In this document: positions 1-8,126 of the stretch, one piece after another
Layout of the letters: each line of letters opens with the position of its first letter
Numbering within the stretch: the first letter of the stretch is position 1
The notes under the pieces: generated by a model
Told to the model about the DNA's origin: nothing
The model's database searches: none
Seen by the model: only the letters and a program-made list of their open reading frames with translations
Source of the DNA: Curtobacterium sp. TC1
GTDB lineage: Bacteria > Actinomycetota > Actinomycetes > Actinomycetales > Microbacteriaceae
Direction of reading: 5' to 3'
DNA: 64,000 nt
Assembly: GCF_019844075.1 (NCBI RefSeq)
Contig: NZ_CP081964.1
Span: forward strand, 1,488,001-1,552,000
Translations under genes and position numbers: made by a program

Positions 1-11
1 CCGCTCCGACG

Positions 12-686
12 CTACCCGCGCGAACGGCGGACCAGCACCACGCTGTCGACGACCTGGTGCGGGTCGCCGTCGGGTGTCGTCGCGGTGCGCGGCCGGAGCT
101 CGGCGGCGACGACGTCCCAGGTGTCGTCGAGCTGCAGCGCGGTCAGGTCCTCGTCGGGCGTCGGGAACCGGTACTCCCGCAGTTCGACGGGCAGGTCGTC
201 GTGCGGGGGTGCAGCGTGCGCCGTGACGAGCAGGTGGCCGCCGACCGCGACGAAGCCGGCGGCCCGTCGCAGGATCACCGCGCGCGGGATCTCCACGGGC
301 CACGACTGCAGGAACGACGCCGTCACCAGGTCGAAGCGCGCCGCCGTCTCCCACGTGGCGAGGTCGGCGGCGACGAACGCCGTCTGTTCCTCGACCCCGG
401 CCGACACGGACGCCCGCGAACCGCGCTCGATCGCCGTCACCGACAGGTCGATCCCCAGCACGTCCCAACCCTGCTCGGCGAGCCAGACGACGTCCCCGCC
501 CTCACCGCAGCCGAGGTCGAGCGCGCGGCGCACACCGCCGCCCGGCGCCGTCGGCAGCGACCCGGCGACGTCGGCCAGCACCGCGTTCACCCGGCCAGAC
601 CAGATCCCGTCGCGCTCGGCGTACCGCTGCTCCCACCAGTCGCGGGCCGAGCCGACGCCGTCGGTGGTGGTTTTGTGTGCATGCAT
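12..686 (-). CDS. Class I SAM-dependent methyltransferase
   Basis: Predicted cytosolic methyltransferase of about 224 residues; substrate unknown. The SAM-binding motif I is clear (LDLGCGEGGDVVWLAEQG, about residues 55-72), followed by the acidic end of strand 2 (GIDLS) and a motif resembling AADLATWE. The overall pattern resembles TehB/UbiG-like small-molecule methyltransferases. I chose the ATG at 686 (MHAHKTTTDG) because the 19 residues that an upstream in-frame start would add are arginine/glutamine-rich and unlike family N-termini. It is a single gene lying beyond the 3' end of the GntR regulator, with a palindromic repeat in between. The family assignment is firm; the substrate cannot be called. 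Confidence 0.8.
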   Translation of the reverse strand: MHAHKTTTDGVGSARDWWEQRYAERDGIWSGRVNAVLADVAGSLPTAPGGGVRRALDLGCGEGGDVVWLAEQGWDVLGIDLSVTAIERGSRASVSAGVEEQTAFVAADLATWETAARFDLVTASFLQSWPVEIPRAVILRRAAGFVAVGGHLLVTAHAAPPHDDLPVELREYRFPTPDEDLTALQLDDTWDVVAAELRPRTATTPDGDPHQVVDSVVLVRRSRG

Positions 687-792
687 CCGCCCACTCCAGC
701 GCACCTGCCGGGCCGGACCCAAGCCCTGTTGCCGCCCCGGCAACGTCGCACGGTGCGAGGCGGACGCGCGCCGCGCCTCCCGGCCGCCGGAT

Positions 793-842
793 GGTGAGCA
801 GAAGATGTCGGGTCGCCTACACGGACCCGACCATTTCTGCTC
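793..842. repeat. Palindromic intergenic repeat, copy 1
   Basis: Imperfect inverted repeat, left arm GGTGAGCAGAAGATGTCGGGT at 793-813 (shown here as 21 positions, key part GAGCAGAA..TCGGGT), right arm ACCCGACCATTTCTGCTC at 825-842. A near-identical element lies at 40262-40314. It sits just downstream of the GntR gene (minus strand, stop at 885), so it may act as its terminator; recurrence suggests a REP-like family. Confidence 0.65.
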
Positions 843-884
843 CCGAAGCGCGCGCGCCGCGCCCGCGCGCGCGCCCCACCACCG

Positions 885-1634
885 CTACTCGGCGGGCGGG
901 ACGGGCTCGGCGTTCTCGATGCGGGCGCTCGCCGTGGCCATGTGCTCGTCCATCGCCCGCTGCACGGCGGGCACGTCGCCGGCCCGCAGTGCCTCGTAGA
1001 TCGCGCGGTGTTCCTCGTAGGCCGCCTCGGTGGCCTGGCGGGTCTGGACGCGGCGACCGACCCACACGCTCAGCATCGACCGCAGGCTCTGCAGCAGATC
1101 ACCGAGCACGTCGTTCCCCGCGGCTCGGGCGAGCAGGACGTGGAACCGGACGTCGGCGTCGATGAAGGCCTCCGGGTCGTCGAGGGTGGCCTCTTGTCGG
1201 ACGAGGTACTCGCCGAGCTCAGCGACCTGCTCGGGCGTGGCGCGCTGCGCGGCGAGGATCGCGACCGTGCGCTCGAGCGACGACCGGACCTCGAGCAGCT
1301 CGCGGGTGCGGTTCGAGGCGAGCATGAGCCCCCACGACAGCGTCGTCGGCAGCAGGTCCGAGGTGCCGCCCTGCAGGTACGTGCCCGAGCCGGGCCGGAT
1401 CTGCACGATGCCCAGGATCTCGAGGGCGGCCAGCGCCTCGCGCACGGCGGAGCGACCGACGCCGAGCCGTTCGGCGAGGATCCGCTCGGACGGCAACCGC
1501 GAGCCCGGTGCCAGTTCACCCGCGGTGAGCAGGGACACGAGCTGTCGGGCGACCTCGGAGGCGGGCGATCCCGCGGGTACGGACTCGAGTTCGAGTCGGA
1601 TGTTGAGGGGATCGTCCGGGCTGAACGCGGGCAT
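885..1634 (-). CDS. FadR-type GntR transcriptional regulator of the adjacent sugar-acid/apiose operon
   Basis: Transcription factor of 249 residues. The N-terminal winged helix (about 25-95) carries the GntR signature (SRLPSERILAERLGVGRSAVREAL), and the rest is a FCD ligand-binding domain rich in helices with the usual Asp/His metal-site pattern (DADVRFHVLLARAAGN). The start at 1634 (MPAFSPDDPLN) begins close to the domain. It is divergent from the MFS gene at 1804, and the shared promoter region holds two copies of the palindrome CAACCGGTTG; a third lies 8 kb away between the lactonase and SDR genes. Inference: it represses the whole 1.8-10.5 kb set and is relieved by a pathway intermediate. 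Confidence 0.88.
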   Translation of the reverse strand: MPAFSPDDPLNIRLELESVPAGSPASEVARQLVSLLTAGELAPGSRLPSERILAERLGVGRSAVREALAALEILGIVQIRPGSGTYLQGGTSDLLPTTLSWGLMLASNRTRELLEVRSSLERTVAILAAQRATPEQVAELGEYLVRQEATLDDPEAFIDADVRFHVLLARAAGNDVLGDLLQSLRSMLSVWVGRRVQTRQATEAAYEEHRAIYEALRAGDVPAVQRAMDEHMATASARIENAEPVPPAE

Positions 1635-1655
1635 GCAGTGAGCGTACCGTTCGGT

Positions 1656-1665
1656 CAACCGGTTG
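1656..1665. promoter_or_regulatory. Candidate GntR operator 1 (CAACCGGTTG)
   Basis: Palindrome in the context CGGTCAACCGGTTGGGC, 22 bp upstream of the GntR start codon and 27 bp centre-to-centre from operator 2. The same core occurs at 9677-9686. FadR-family sites are short palindromes of this type. That this regulator binds it is inference. Confidence 0.65.
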
Positions 1666-1680
1666 GGCCTGCGCGCTTTG

Positions 1681-1694
1681 GTCAACCGGTTGAC
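1681..1694. promoter_or_regulatory. Candidate GntR operator 2 (GTCAACCGGTTGAC)
   Basis: Perfect 14-bp palindrome in the regulator/MFS intergenic region. It is the best-conserved of the three copies in the window and probably controls the operon promoter upstream of 1804. Confidence 0.7.
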
Positions 1695-1803
1695 AAGTCG
1701 AACTGGAATCCGCACACTGGACCAGGCGCACCGATGCGCCCGCTCCATCCGGGCGCAGCAGCACGGGTCGGAGTCGTACCACCCCCACCGAGCAGGAGTC
1801 ATC

Positions 1804-3201
1804 GTGGACATCCCCGCCACGCGAGGCATCCCCACCTCGGTCGTCGAGAAGACGGCCATCCGCAAGATCGCGATCCGCATCGTGCCGTTCGTTGCACTGA
1901 TGTTCTTCATCAACTTCCTCGACCGCACCGCGATCTCCTTCGCGGCCCCGAACGGCATGGAGGCGGACCTCGGTCTGACCGCCGCCCAGTTCGGGTTCGC
2001 CTCCGGCGTGTTCTTCATCGGCTACCTCGTGCTCGAGGTGCCGTCGAACCTGGCGCTCCACAAGTTCGGCGCCCGCATCTGGCTCGCCCGGATCATGATC
2101 ACGTGGGGCATCGTCTCGCTGCTCTTCACGTGGGTGCAGAACTACCCGCAGCTCGTCGGGCTGCGCTTCCTGCTCGGCATCGCCGAGGCGGGCTTCTTCC
2201 CCGGCGCGATCCTGTTCCTGTCGACCTGGGTGCCCGCACGCCACCGCGGCAAGATGCTCGCGCTGTTCTACCTGGCGCAGCCGCTCACCAGCGTCATCGG
2301 CTCCCCGCTCGCCGGCTGGCTGATGACCCACGAGGGGTTGCTCGGCGGACTCGCCGGCTGGCGCTTCATGTTCCTCTGCGTCTCGATCCCGGCGATCATC
2401 GTCGGCATCCTGTGCCTCTTCGTCCTCAAGGACAAGCCGTCGCAGGCGAAGTGGCTCGACGAGGACGAGAAGACGTGGCTCGAAGGTGCCCTGGCGAAGG
2501 AGAACAAGGAGAAGAGCGGGGGAGACGGTCACGCCAAGGGCGGCCTCCGTGCCGCGTTCGGTTCCGGCCGCGTCTGGATGCTCGCGGCGGTCTACTTCGG
2601 CTTCATCTACGGCCTGTACGCGCTGAGCTTCTTCCTGCCGACGATCATCGACGGCTTCCAGGAGCAGTTCGGCACCACGTTCGACCTGTTCCAGAAGGGC
2701 ATGATCACGGCGATCCCGTACGTCCCCGCCGCGGTCGTCCTGTACTTCTGGTCGCGTGACGCCTTCCGGCGCGGCGTCCGGGTCTGGCACATCGCCGTCC
2801 CCGCGCTCGTCGGTGGCCTGAGCATCCCGGTCGCGCTCTACATGAACAGCCCGGCCGCCACGATCGCCGTCATCGCGGTCACCGCCTGCGCCATCTTCGC
2901 CGCGCTGCCGAACTTCTGGACCGTGCCGACGCAGTTCCTGACCGGTGCCGCCGCTGCCGCGGGGGTCGCGCTCATCAACACGATCGGCAACCTCGGTGGG
3001 TTCGCCGCTCCGTACATCACGGGCGTCGTCAGCGGGTGGACCGGCGGCTACCAGGTCCCGATGTTCATCGTCGGCTTCTTCATGGTGCTGTCGAGCGTGC
3101 TGATGTTCGTCCTCGGCCGGAACACGAAGCGGAACGAGCAGCGCGACGCCGACGCTGCGGCACACGACGCGACGTCGACGACCCAGGAGACTCACGCATG
3201 A
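1804..3201 (+). CDS. MFS transporter, anion:cation symporter (ACS)-like family
   Basis: Inner-membrane permease of 465 residues with about 12 hydrophobic segments. The first helix and following motif (FFINFLDRTAISFAAPNGM) and the loop after it are typical of the ACS/phthalate-permease branch, whose members take up organic acids such as tartrate, hexuronates and sugar acids. The GTG at 1804 was chosen because AGGAG lies five bases upstream and the product starts right before the cytosolic leader (VDIPATRGIPTSVVEK). The stop overlaps the kinase start (ATGA). As first gene of the operon it is the likely importer of the substrate, possibly apiose, apionate or a related compound; the substrate is inferred from context only. 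Confidence 0.85.
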   Translation: MDIPATRGIPTSVVEKTAIRKIAIRIVPFVALMFFINFLDRTAISFAAPNGMEADLGLTAAQFGFASGVFFIGYLVLEVPSNLALHKFGARIWLARIMITWGIVSLLFTWVQNYPQLVGLRFLLGIAEAGFFPGAILFLSTWVPARHRGKMLALFYLAQPLTSVIGSPLAGWLMTHEGLLGGLAGWRFMFLCVSIPAIIVGILCLFVLKDKPSQAKWLDEDEKTWLEGALAKENKEKSGGDGHAKGGLRAAFGSGRVWMLAAVYFGFIYGLYALSFFLPTIIDGFQEQFGTTFDLFQKGMITAIPYVPAAVVLYFWSRDAFRRGVRVWHIAVPALVGGLSIPVALYMNSPAATIAVIAVTACAIFAALPNFWTVPTQFLTGAAAAAGVALINTIGNLGGFAAPYITGVVSGWTGGYQVPMFIVGFFMVLSSVLMFVLGRNTKRNEQRDADAAAHDATSTTQETHA

Positions 3202-4919
3202 CCCGCCTGTTCAACGACCCTGCCGACTTCGCAGACGAGATGGTCGACGGCTTCGTGGCCGCGAACCAGGCCCGGGTCCGCAAGGTCCACGGCGGCGTCG
3301 CCCGCTCGACCACCAGCCCCGAGGGCACCGTCGCGCTCGTCGTCGGCGGTGGCTCCGGCCACTACCCGGCCTTCGGCGGACTCGTCGGGCACGGTCTGGC
3401 CGCCGGTGCGGCGATGGGCAACCTGTTCGCCAGCCCGAGTGCCCAGCAGGTCACGGCGGTGGCGAAGGCGTCCGAGCACGGCGGCGGGGTGCTGCTGAGC
3501 TACGGCAACTACGCCGGCGACGTGCTGAACTTCGACGCCGCGGCGCGGGCACTGACCGACAGCGGGATCGACGTCCGCACGGTGCGGGTGACCGACGACG
3601 TCGCCTCCGCCCCGAGCGCCGAAGCCCACAAGCGCCGCGGCATCGCCGGTGACCTCTGCGTCTTCAAGGTCGCCGGTGCCGCAGCCGAACGCGGAGACGA
3701 CCTCGACACGGTCACCGCGATCGCCACCCGCGCCAACGACCGCACCCGCAGTTTCGGTGTCGCGTTCTCCGGGTGCTCGCTGCCCGGCGCCGACGAGCCG
3801 CTCTTCACCGTCCCCGAGGGCCGGATGGCCATCGGGATGGGCATCCACGGGGAACGCGGCATCGCCGAAGCCGACGTCCCCACTGCGTCCGGACTGGCCG
3901 ACCTGCTCGTCGACAAGCTCCTGACCGAGCTGCCATCCGGTGTCGTCGTCGACGGAGCACGCGTCGTCCCGATCCTGAACGGCCTCGGCAGCGTCAAGTA
4001 CGAGGAGCTCTTCGTCGTCTTCAACGCCGTGCAGCGCAAGCTGACCGCGGCCGGCGTCGTGGTCGTCGAGCCCGAGGTCGGCGAACTCGTCACGAGCTTC
4101 GACATGGCCGGCGTCTCGCTCACGCTCTTCTGGCTCGACGACGAACTCGAGCAGCTCTGGGCAGCGCCCGCCGACAGCCCCGCGTACCGCAAGGGCGGCG
4201 CCGTCCCGCAGGAGCAGGTCGCACCCGAGACCCTCGCCGCGGACGAGCAGGCACCGGTCACGCCCGGTACCGAGGCGTCGCAGGCGTCCGCCGCTCGGGT
4301 CGCCGCAGCGATCACGGCGATCCGCGTCACCATCGACGACCACGCCGACGAGCTCGGCCGCATCGACGCCGTCGCCGGTGACGGCGACCACGGCATCGGC
4401 ATGCAGCGCGGCTCGACCGCGGCGGACCGTGCCGCACAGGACGCCGCCGCGCGCGGCGCCGGTGCCGGCAGCGTCCTGGCGATCGCCGGAGACGCCTGGT
4501 CCGACAAGGCCGGTGGCACGTCCGGTGCGATCTGGGGAGCCGCCCTGGAGGCACTGGGTCGCGTCCTCGGGGACGTGTCGCGTCCGACGGCCGCCACGGT
4601 CCAGAGCGCGGTGCACGCTGCCACCGAGGCGGTCCTCGCCTTCGGCGCCGTCCCCGGTGACAAGACCATGGTCGACGCGATCGTCCCGTTCGACCGAGTC
4701 CTCACCGACCGCGTCGCGGCCGGCGACGACCTGGTCAGCGCCTGGTCGGCCGCGTCCGCCGCCGCGACGGCCGCTGCCGACGCCACCGCCGACCTGCTGC
4801 CCAAGATGGGCCGCGCTCGCACCCACGGCGAGGACGCCGTCGGCACCCCCGACGCCGGCGCGACCTCGTTCGCCCTGATCACCGCGGCGGTCCTGTCGAC
4901 CGTCTCCGTCCCCGCCTGA
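3198..4919 (+). CDS. lerK: DAK-family kinase, probable L-erythrulose kinase
   Basis: ATP-dependent dihydroxyacetone-kinase-family enzyme of 573 residues with a DhaK domain (about 1-330) and a C-terminal DhaL domain (about 365-573) in one chain. Visible motifs are GGGSGHYP (50-57), the substrate-binding histidine in GMGIHGE (His217), and the metal/ATP motif GDGDHG (394-399). Characterised actinobacterial relatives include erythrulose kinases LerK and DerK of Mycobacterium. Two downstream isomerases match the route L-erythrulose-1-phosphate to D-erythrulose-4-phosphate to D-erythrose-4-phosphate, which favours LerK over a plain dihydroxyacetone kinase. The start overlaps the MFS stop (ATGA). 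The fold is certain; specificity is inference. Confidence 0.8.
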   Translation: MTRLFNDPADFADEMVDGFVAANQARVRKVHGGVARSTTSPEGTVALVVGGGSGHYPAFGGLVGHGLAAGAAMGNLFASPSAQQVTAVAKASEHGGGVLLSYGNYAGDVLNFDAAARALTDSGIDVRTVRVTDDVASAPSAEAHKRRGIAGDLCVFKVAGAAAERGDDLDTVTAIATRANDRTRSFGVAFSGCSLPGADEPLFTVPEGRMAIGMGIHGERGIAEADVPTASGLADLLVDKLLTELPSGVVVDGARVVPILNGLGSVKYEELFVVFNAVQRKLTAAGVVVVEPEVGELVTSFDMAGVSLTLFWLDDELEQLWAAPADSPAYRKGGAVPQEQVAPETLAADEQAPVTPGTEASQASAARVAAAITAIRVTIDDHADELGRIDAVAGDGDHGIGMQRGSTAADRAAQDAAARGAGAGSVLAIAGDAWSDKAGGTSGAIWGAALEALGRVLGDVSRPTAATVQSAVHAATEAVLAFGAVPGDKTMVDAIVPFDRVLTDRVAAGDDLVSAWSAASAAATAAADATADLLPKMGRARTHGEDAVGTPDAGATSFALITAAVLSTVSVPA

Positions 4920-4945
4920 CCCACACCACCACGAAAGGCACCCGC

Positions 4946-5431
4946 ATGAGTGACCAGCAGTTCCGCATCGTCGTCGGCTCGGACGACGCCGGCTTCGACT
5001 ACAAGGAGATCATCAAGCAGGACCTGCAGGCCGACCCGCGCGTCGTCTCCGTGGTCGACGTCGGCGTCGACGCGGACGGACACACCGCGTACCCGCACGT
5101 CGCGGTCGACGCCGCACGCCTGGTCGCGAACGGCGAGGCCGACCGCGCCATCCTGATCTGCGGCACCGGACTCGGTGTGGCGATCGCGGCGAACAAGGTC
5201 CCCGGCATCCGGGCGGTCACGGCGCACGACTCGTTCAGCGTGGAGCGCTCGGTCCTGTCGAACGACGCGCAGGTCCTCTGCATGGGCCAGCGGGTCGTCG
5301 GCGTCGAGGTCGCACGCCGGATGGCGAAGGAGTGGCTCGGCTACACGTTCGACGCTTCGAGTGCCAGCGCATCGAAGGTCGCGGCGATCTGTGCCTACGA
5401 CGGCTCGGCCCCGGTCGGGACCGACGCCTGA
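4946..5431 (+). CDS. eryI: RpiB/LacAB-family isomerase, probable D-erythrulose-4-phosphate isomerase
   Basis: 161-residue sugar-phosphate isomerase of the RpiB fold. The N-terminal [14 protein letters not shown], the [12 protein letters not shown] loop (with Thr in the place of the common GxGxG Cys/Thr site) and the C-terminal GQRVVG are all present. In erythritol and threitol pathways the RpiB paralogue EryI converts D-erythrulose-4-phosphate to D-erythrose-4-phosphate, feeding the pentose phosphate pathway. It lies 26 bp after the kinase with AAAGG upstream, and its stop overlaps the next start (TGATG). Ribose-5-phosphate isomerase activity is an alternative. Confidence 0.8.
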   Translation: MSDQQFRIVVGSDDAGFDYKEIIKQDLQADPRVVSVVDVGVDADGHTAYPHVAVDAARLVANGEADRAILICGTGLGVAIAANKVPGIRAVTAHDSFSVERSVLSNDAQVLCMGQRVVGVEVARRMAKEWLGYTFDASSASASKVAAICAYDGSAPVGTDA

Positions 5432-6231
5432 TGCCGGCGACCACGGCGGCGGCCCCGATCACGATCGGGGTGTCGCTCAAGATGTACTTCGGGCACGCCC
5501 GGACGCTCGAGTGGGCGGCCGCCGTGGCCGACATCGCCCGGACCCACCCGGCGGTGCAGTCGGGCGCGGTTGAACTCTTCGTCATCCCGACGTTCCCCTC
5601 GCTGGTGCCGGTGCACGCCGTGCTCGAGCGCACCCCGGTGCTCCTCGGCGCGCAGGACCTGGCATGGGCAGACGAGGGCGCCTTCACCGGAGAGGTGTCC
5701 GGCCGCGAGCTCCGCGAGGTCGGGGTCGACCTGGTCGAGATCGCCCACGCCGAGCGTCGCTCCCTGTTCCACGAGTCCGACCAGGACATCGCCGGCAAGG
5801 TGCACGCCGCGTTCCGCAACGGCCTGCGTCCCCTCATCTGCATCGGCGAGACCGACCGTGCCGCCGACGGCGACCCGTCCGCCGCCGTCGCCGAGGTCAC
5901 CGCGCAGCTGGACCGCTTCGTCGCGACGGCCGTCGCCGACGGGCTCGCCGGGCCGGTCATCGCCGCCTACGAGCCGGTCTGGGCGATCGGCGCACCGCAG
6001 CCCGCTCCCGACGAGCACATCGTCGCGGTGCTCGCGGGCATCGAGCAGCACCTGGCGACCCGTCCGGAGCTCGCCGGTTCGGTCGTCGTCTACGGCGGCA
6101 GCGCCGGACCGGGCCTGCTCACCCGGGGGGAGGGCCGCATCGGTGGCCTGTTCCTCGGCCGCTTCGCCCACGACCCCGAGGCGATCCGCACGATCCTCGA
6201 CGAAGCCCAGGCGCTGGAGGTGACCACGTGA
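5431..6231 (+). CDS. lerI: Triosephosphate-isomerase-like enzyme, probable L-erythrulose-1-phosphate isomerase
   Basis: 266-residue TIM-barrel protein. Catalytic positions of TpiA are kept: Lys in GVSLKMYFG, His in EIAHAERR and Glu in AYEPVWAIG. The usual NWKMN is SLKMY, and the sequence is divergent enough to mark it as a paralogue, not the glycolytic enzyme. Such paralogues (LerI/EryH) isomerise L-erythrulose-1-phosphate to D-erythrulose-4-phosphate. It is translationally coupled at both ends (TGATG before, GTGA after). Position between EryI-like and kinase genes supports the role. Confidence 0.8.
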   Translation: MPATTAAAPITIGVSLKMYFGHARTLEWAAAVADIARTHPAVQSGAVELFVIPTFPSLVPVHAVLERTPVLLGAQDLAWADEGAFTGEVSGRELREVGVDLVEIAHAERRSLFHESDQDIAGKVHAAFRNGLRPLICIGETDRAADGDPSAAVAEVTAQLDRFVATAVADGLAGPVIAAYEPVWAIGAPQPAPDEHIVAVLAGIEQHLATRPELAGSVVVYGGSAGPGLLTRGEGRIGGLFLGRFAHDPEAIRTILDEAQALEVTT

Positions 6232-7073
6232 CCTCCCTGCTCGGTCTCTCCACCTACGCCTACTTCTGGCGCATGTCCGACCGTGTGCCGGCACCGCTGT
6301 CCCTCGACGACGCCCTGCGCGACGCCGCGGCCCACGACGGCGTCGACCTGTTCCAGATCTGCGACCACCTGCCGCTCGACACCGCGTCGGACGACCGGCT
6401 GACCGCGATCCGGACGCTGGCCGACGACCTCGGGCTCACACTCGAGGTCGGCACCCGCGGCACCGACCCGGCGCACCTCGCCCGGTACCTGCAGATCGCG
6501 CAGGTGCTCGGCGCGACGCTCGTCCGGTCGATGTGGACGAGCGGCGACGACCAGCCGGACGCCACCGAGACCGAACGCCGTCTGCGCCAAGCACTCCCCG
6601 CCTACGAGGCGGCCGGAGTGACGCTCGCCCTCGAGACCTACGAGGTCGTCGCCACCGCCGACCTCGTCGCGGTCGTGCAAGCGATCGGCTCCGACCACCT
6701 CGGCATCTGCCTGGACCCGGCGAACACCGTCGCACGGCTCGAACACCCCGCCGACGTCGTCGCGATGACCGCCCCGCACGTCGTCAACTGGCACGTCAAG
6801 GACTCCGGGTTCACCCGGTCGCCGGGGTGGGTCGGGTTCCAGTACACCGGCGTCCCGATCGGCACCGGGGTCGTCGACCACGACGCCGTCCGCGCTGCGA
6901 TCGACCCCGACGCCCGCGGGATCAACCGCGTCATCGAGTTCTGGCTGCCCTGGCAGGACGAGCACGCGGGCGCCGAACCACGACCGGGCGAGACGCCCGC
7001 ACAGACCACCACCCGCATCGAGGCGGCGTGGACCGAACACACCATCGAGCACATCAGGAGCAAGGAATCATGA
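6228..7073 (+). CDS. oiaC: Xylose-isomerase-like TIM barrel, candidate 3-oxo-isoapionate decarboxylase
   Basis: 281-residue AP-endonuclease-2/xylose-isomerase-fold protein. Metal-site residues can be followed: Glu in LALETYE, Asp/Asn in GICLDPANT, His in NWHVKDSG and a late Glu in RVIEFWLP. The GTG at 6228 gives the conserved family start (TSLLGLSTYAYFWR) and overlaps the previous stop (GTGA). In the described apionate pathway OiaC, a member of this fold, decarboxylates 3-oxo-isoapionate to L-erythrulose. Neighbours that act directly before (PGDH_C dehydrogenase) and after (kinase) make this the best fit. A sugar epimerase or isomerase of the same fold remains possible. Confidence 0.65.
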   Translation: MTSLLGLSTYAYFWRMSDRVPAPLSLDDALRDAAAHDGVDLFQICDHLPLDTASDDRLTAIRTLADDLGLTLEVGTRGTDPAHLARYLQIAQVLGATLVRSMWTSGDDQPDATETERRLRQALPAYEAAGVTLALETYEVVATADLVAVVQAIGSDHLGICLDPANTVARLEHPADVVAMTAPHVVNWHVKDSGFTRSPGWVGFQYTGVPIGTGVVDHDAVRAAIDPDARGINRVIEFWLPWQDEHAGAEPRPGETPAQTTTRIEAAWTEHTIEHIRSKES

Positions 7074-7987
7074 CCGACACCGTCACCACCACCCACACCG
7101 TCGCTGCCGGATCCGGTACGGCCGACGTCACCGTCGCCGTGATCGGTGCCGGCGGCAAGATGGGCACCCGCGTCTCGAACAACTTCGCGAAGAGCGAGTA
7201 CACGACGCTCTACAGCGAGGCCTCGCCCGCGGGTCAGGAGCGCATCCAGGCCCTCGGCCGCGAGCTGACCGACAGCCTCGACGCCGCCAAGGTCGCCGAC
7301 GTGGTCATCCTCGCCGTGCCGGACGTCCTGCTCGGCACCATCTCGGAGCAGCTCGTCCCCGTCATGCAGTCGGGCGCGACGATCCTGACGCTCGACCCGG
7401 CCGCCGCCTACGCCGGACTGCTCGCCAAGCGTGAGGACATCCACTACGCCGTGGCGCACCCGTGCCACCCGTCGGTGTTCCTCGAGCGCACCACCAAGGC
7501 CGAGTGGGACGACACCTTCGGTGGCATCGCCGCCCCGCAGGAGGTCATCGCGGCCTTCGACGCCTCCGAGTCCCTCGGCGACCCGGACGACTCCGCCAAG
7601 GCGATCGCCGAGGCCGTCATCACCACCATGTACGCACCCGTCATCCAGGTGCACTGGGTCACCGTGAAGCAGCTCGCCGTGCTCGAGCCGACCCTGGTCG
7701 AGACCATCGCCTGCATGATCGGCGACTTCCTCAACGACGCCCTCGAGGAGACCGTCACCGGTGTCGGCGTGCCCCGCGAGGCCGCCCGCGCCATGCTCTA
7801 CGGCCACACCTGGATCGCGCTGACCAACGGCCTGCGCGGCTCGAACCCGTTCTCGGATGCGTGCCACATCGCGATGGGCTACGGCCGCGAGAAGCTCATC
7901 AAGGAGGACTGGAAGCAGGTCTTCGACGACAGCGAGCTCGACTCGGTCATCGCCAAGATGCTCAAGATCGACGCCGTCCGCCGCTGA
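7070..7987 (+). CDS. apnO: PGDH_C-type NAD-dependent dehydrogenase, candidate D-apionate oxidoisomerase
   Basis: 305-residue protein with an N-terminal Rossmann motif (VAVIGAGGKMGTRV, about 22-35) and a helical C-terminal domain of the phosphogluconate-dehydrogenase-C type (VHWVTVKQLAVLEPTLVET). As I recall it, ApnO, which oxidises and isomerises D-apionate to 3-oxo-isoapionate, has this architecture; that recall was not checked. It starts inside the stop of the preceding gene (ATGA) with AGGAG upstream and is the last gene of the operon, followed by a strong hairpin. Without the neighbourhood only 'dehydrogenase' could be stated. Confidence 0.65.
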   Translation: MTDTVTTTHTVAAGSGTADVTVAVIGAGGKMGTRVSNNFAKSEYTTLYSEASPAGQERIQALGRELTDSLDAAKVADVVILAVPDVLLGTISEQLVPVMQSGATILTLDPAAAYAGLLAKREDIHYAVAHPCHPSVFLERTTKAEWDDTFGGIAAPQEVIAAFDASESLGDPDDSAKAIAEAVITTMYAPVIQVHWVTVKQLAVLEPTLVETIACMIGDFLNDALEETVTGVGVPREAARAMLYGHTWIALTNGLRGSNPFSDACHIAMGYGREKLIKEDWKQVFDDSELDSVIAKMLKIDAVRR

Positions 7988-8005
7988 CGTTCGTCTGATC
8001 TGCCG

Positions 8006-8048
8006 AAGCGACAGATTCCCGCCGACCATCGGCGGGAATCTGTCGCTT
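8006..8048. terminator. Long-stem hairpin ending the catabolic operon
   Basis: Perfect 20-bp stem (AAGCGACAGATTCCCGCCGA and its complement) with a three-base loop, ending in CTTTC. It lies between the convergent dehydrogenase (+) and lactonase (-) genes, so it can serve both directions. Confidence 0.85.
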
Positions 8049-8051
8049 TCG

Positions 8052-8119
8052 CGGCACCCACCGCCCGTCGGCACCCACCGCCCGTCGGCACTCTCCGCCC
8101 GCCGGCACCCACCGCCCGC
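8052..8119. repeat. Four 17-bp tandem repeats
   Basis: Units CGGCACCCACCGCCCGT at 8052, 8069, 8086 and 8103; units 1 and 2 are identical, 3 and 4 differ at a few bases, and a decayed fifth unit follows. The array is non-coding, between the operon terminator and the stop codon of the lactonase gene. Confidence 0.85.
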
Positions 8120-8126
8120 GGCGCAC

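Noticed and set aside
942..2759. Long open frame of 605 codons opposite the GntR and MFS genes
   Set aside because: Arg/Pro/Gly-rich translation without motifs; it is the antisense or offset shadow of real genes in high-GC DNA.
3198..5431. Glycerol/dihydroxyacetone catabolism operon
   Set aside because: The DAK kinase alone would allow it, but the RpiB- and TpiA-like paralogues plus the OiaC/ApnO-like genes fit four-carbon ketose metabolism better.
8052..8119. Tandem repeats as a CRISPR array
   Set aside because: The 17-bp units are directly adjacent with no spacers, and no cas genes are present.
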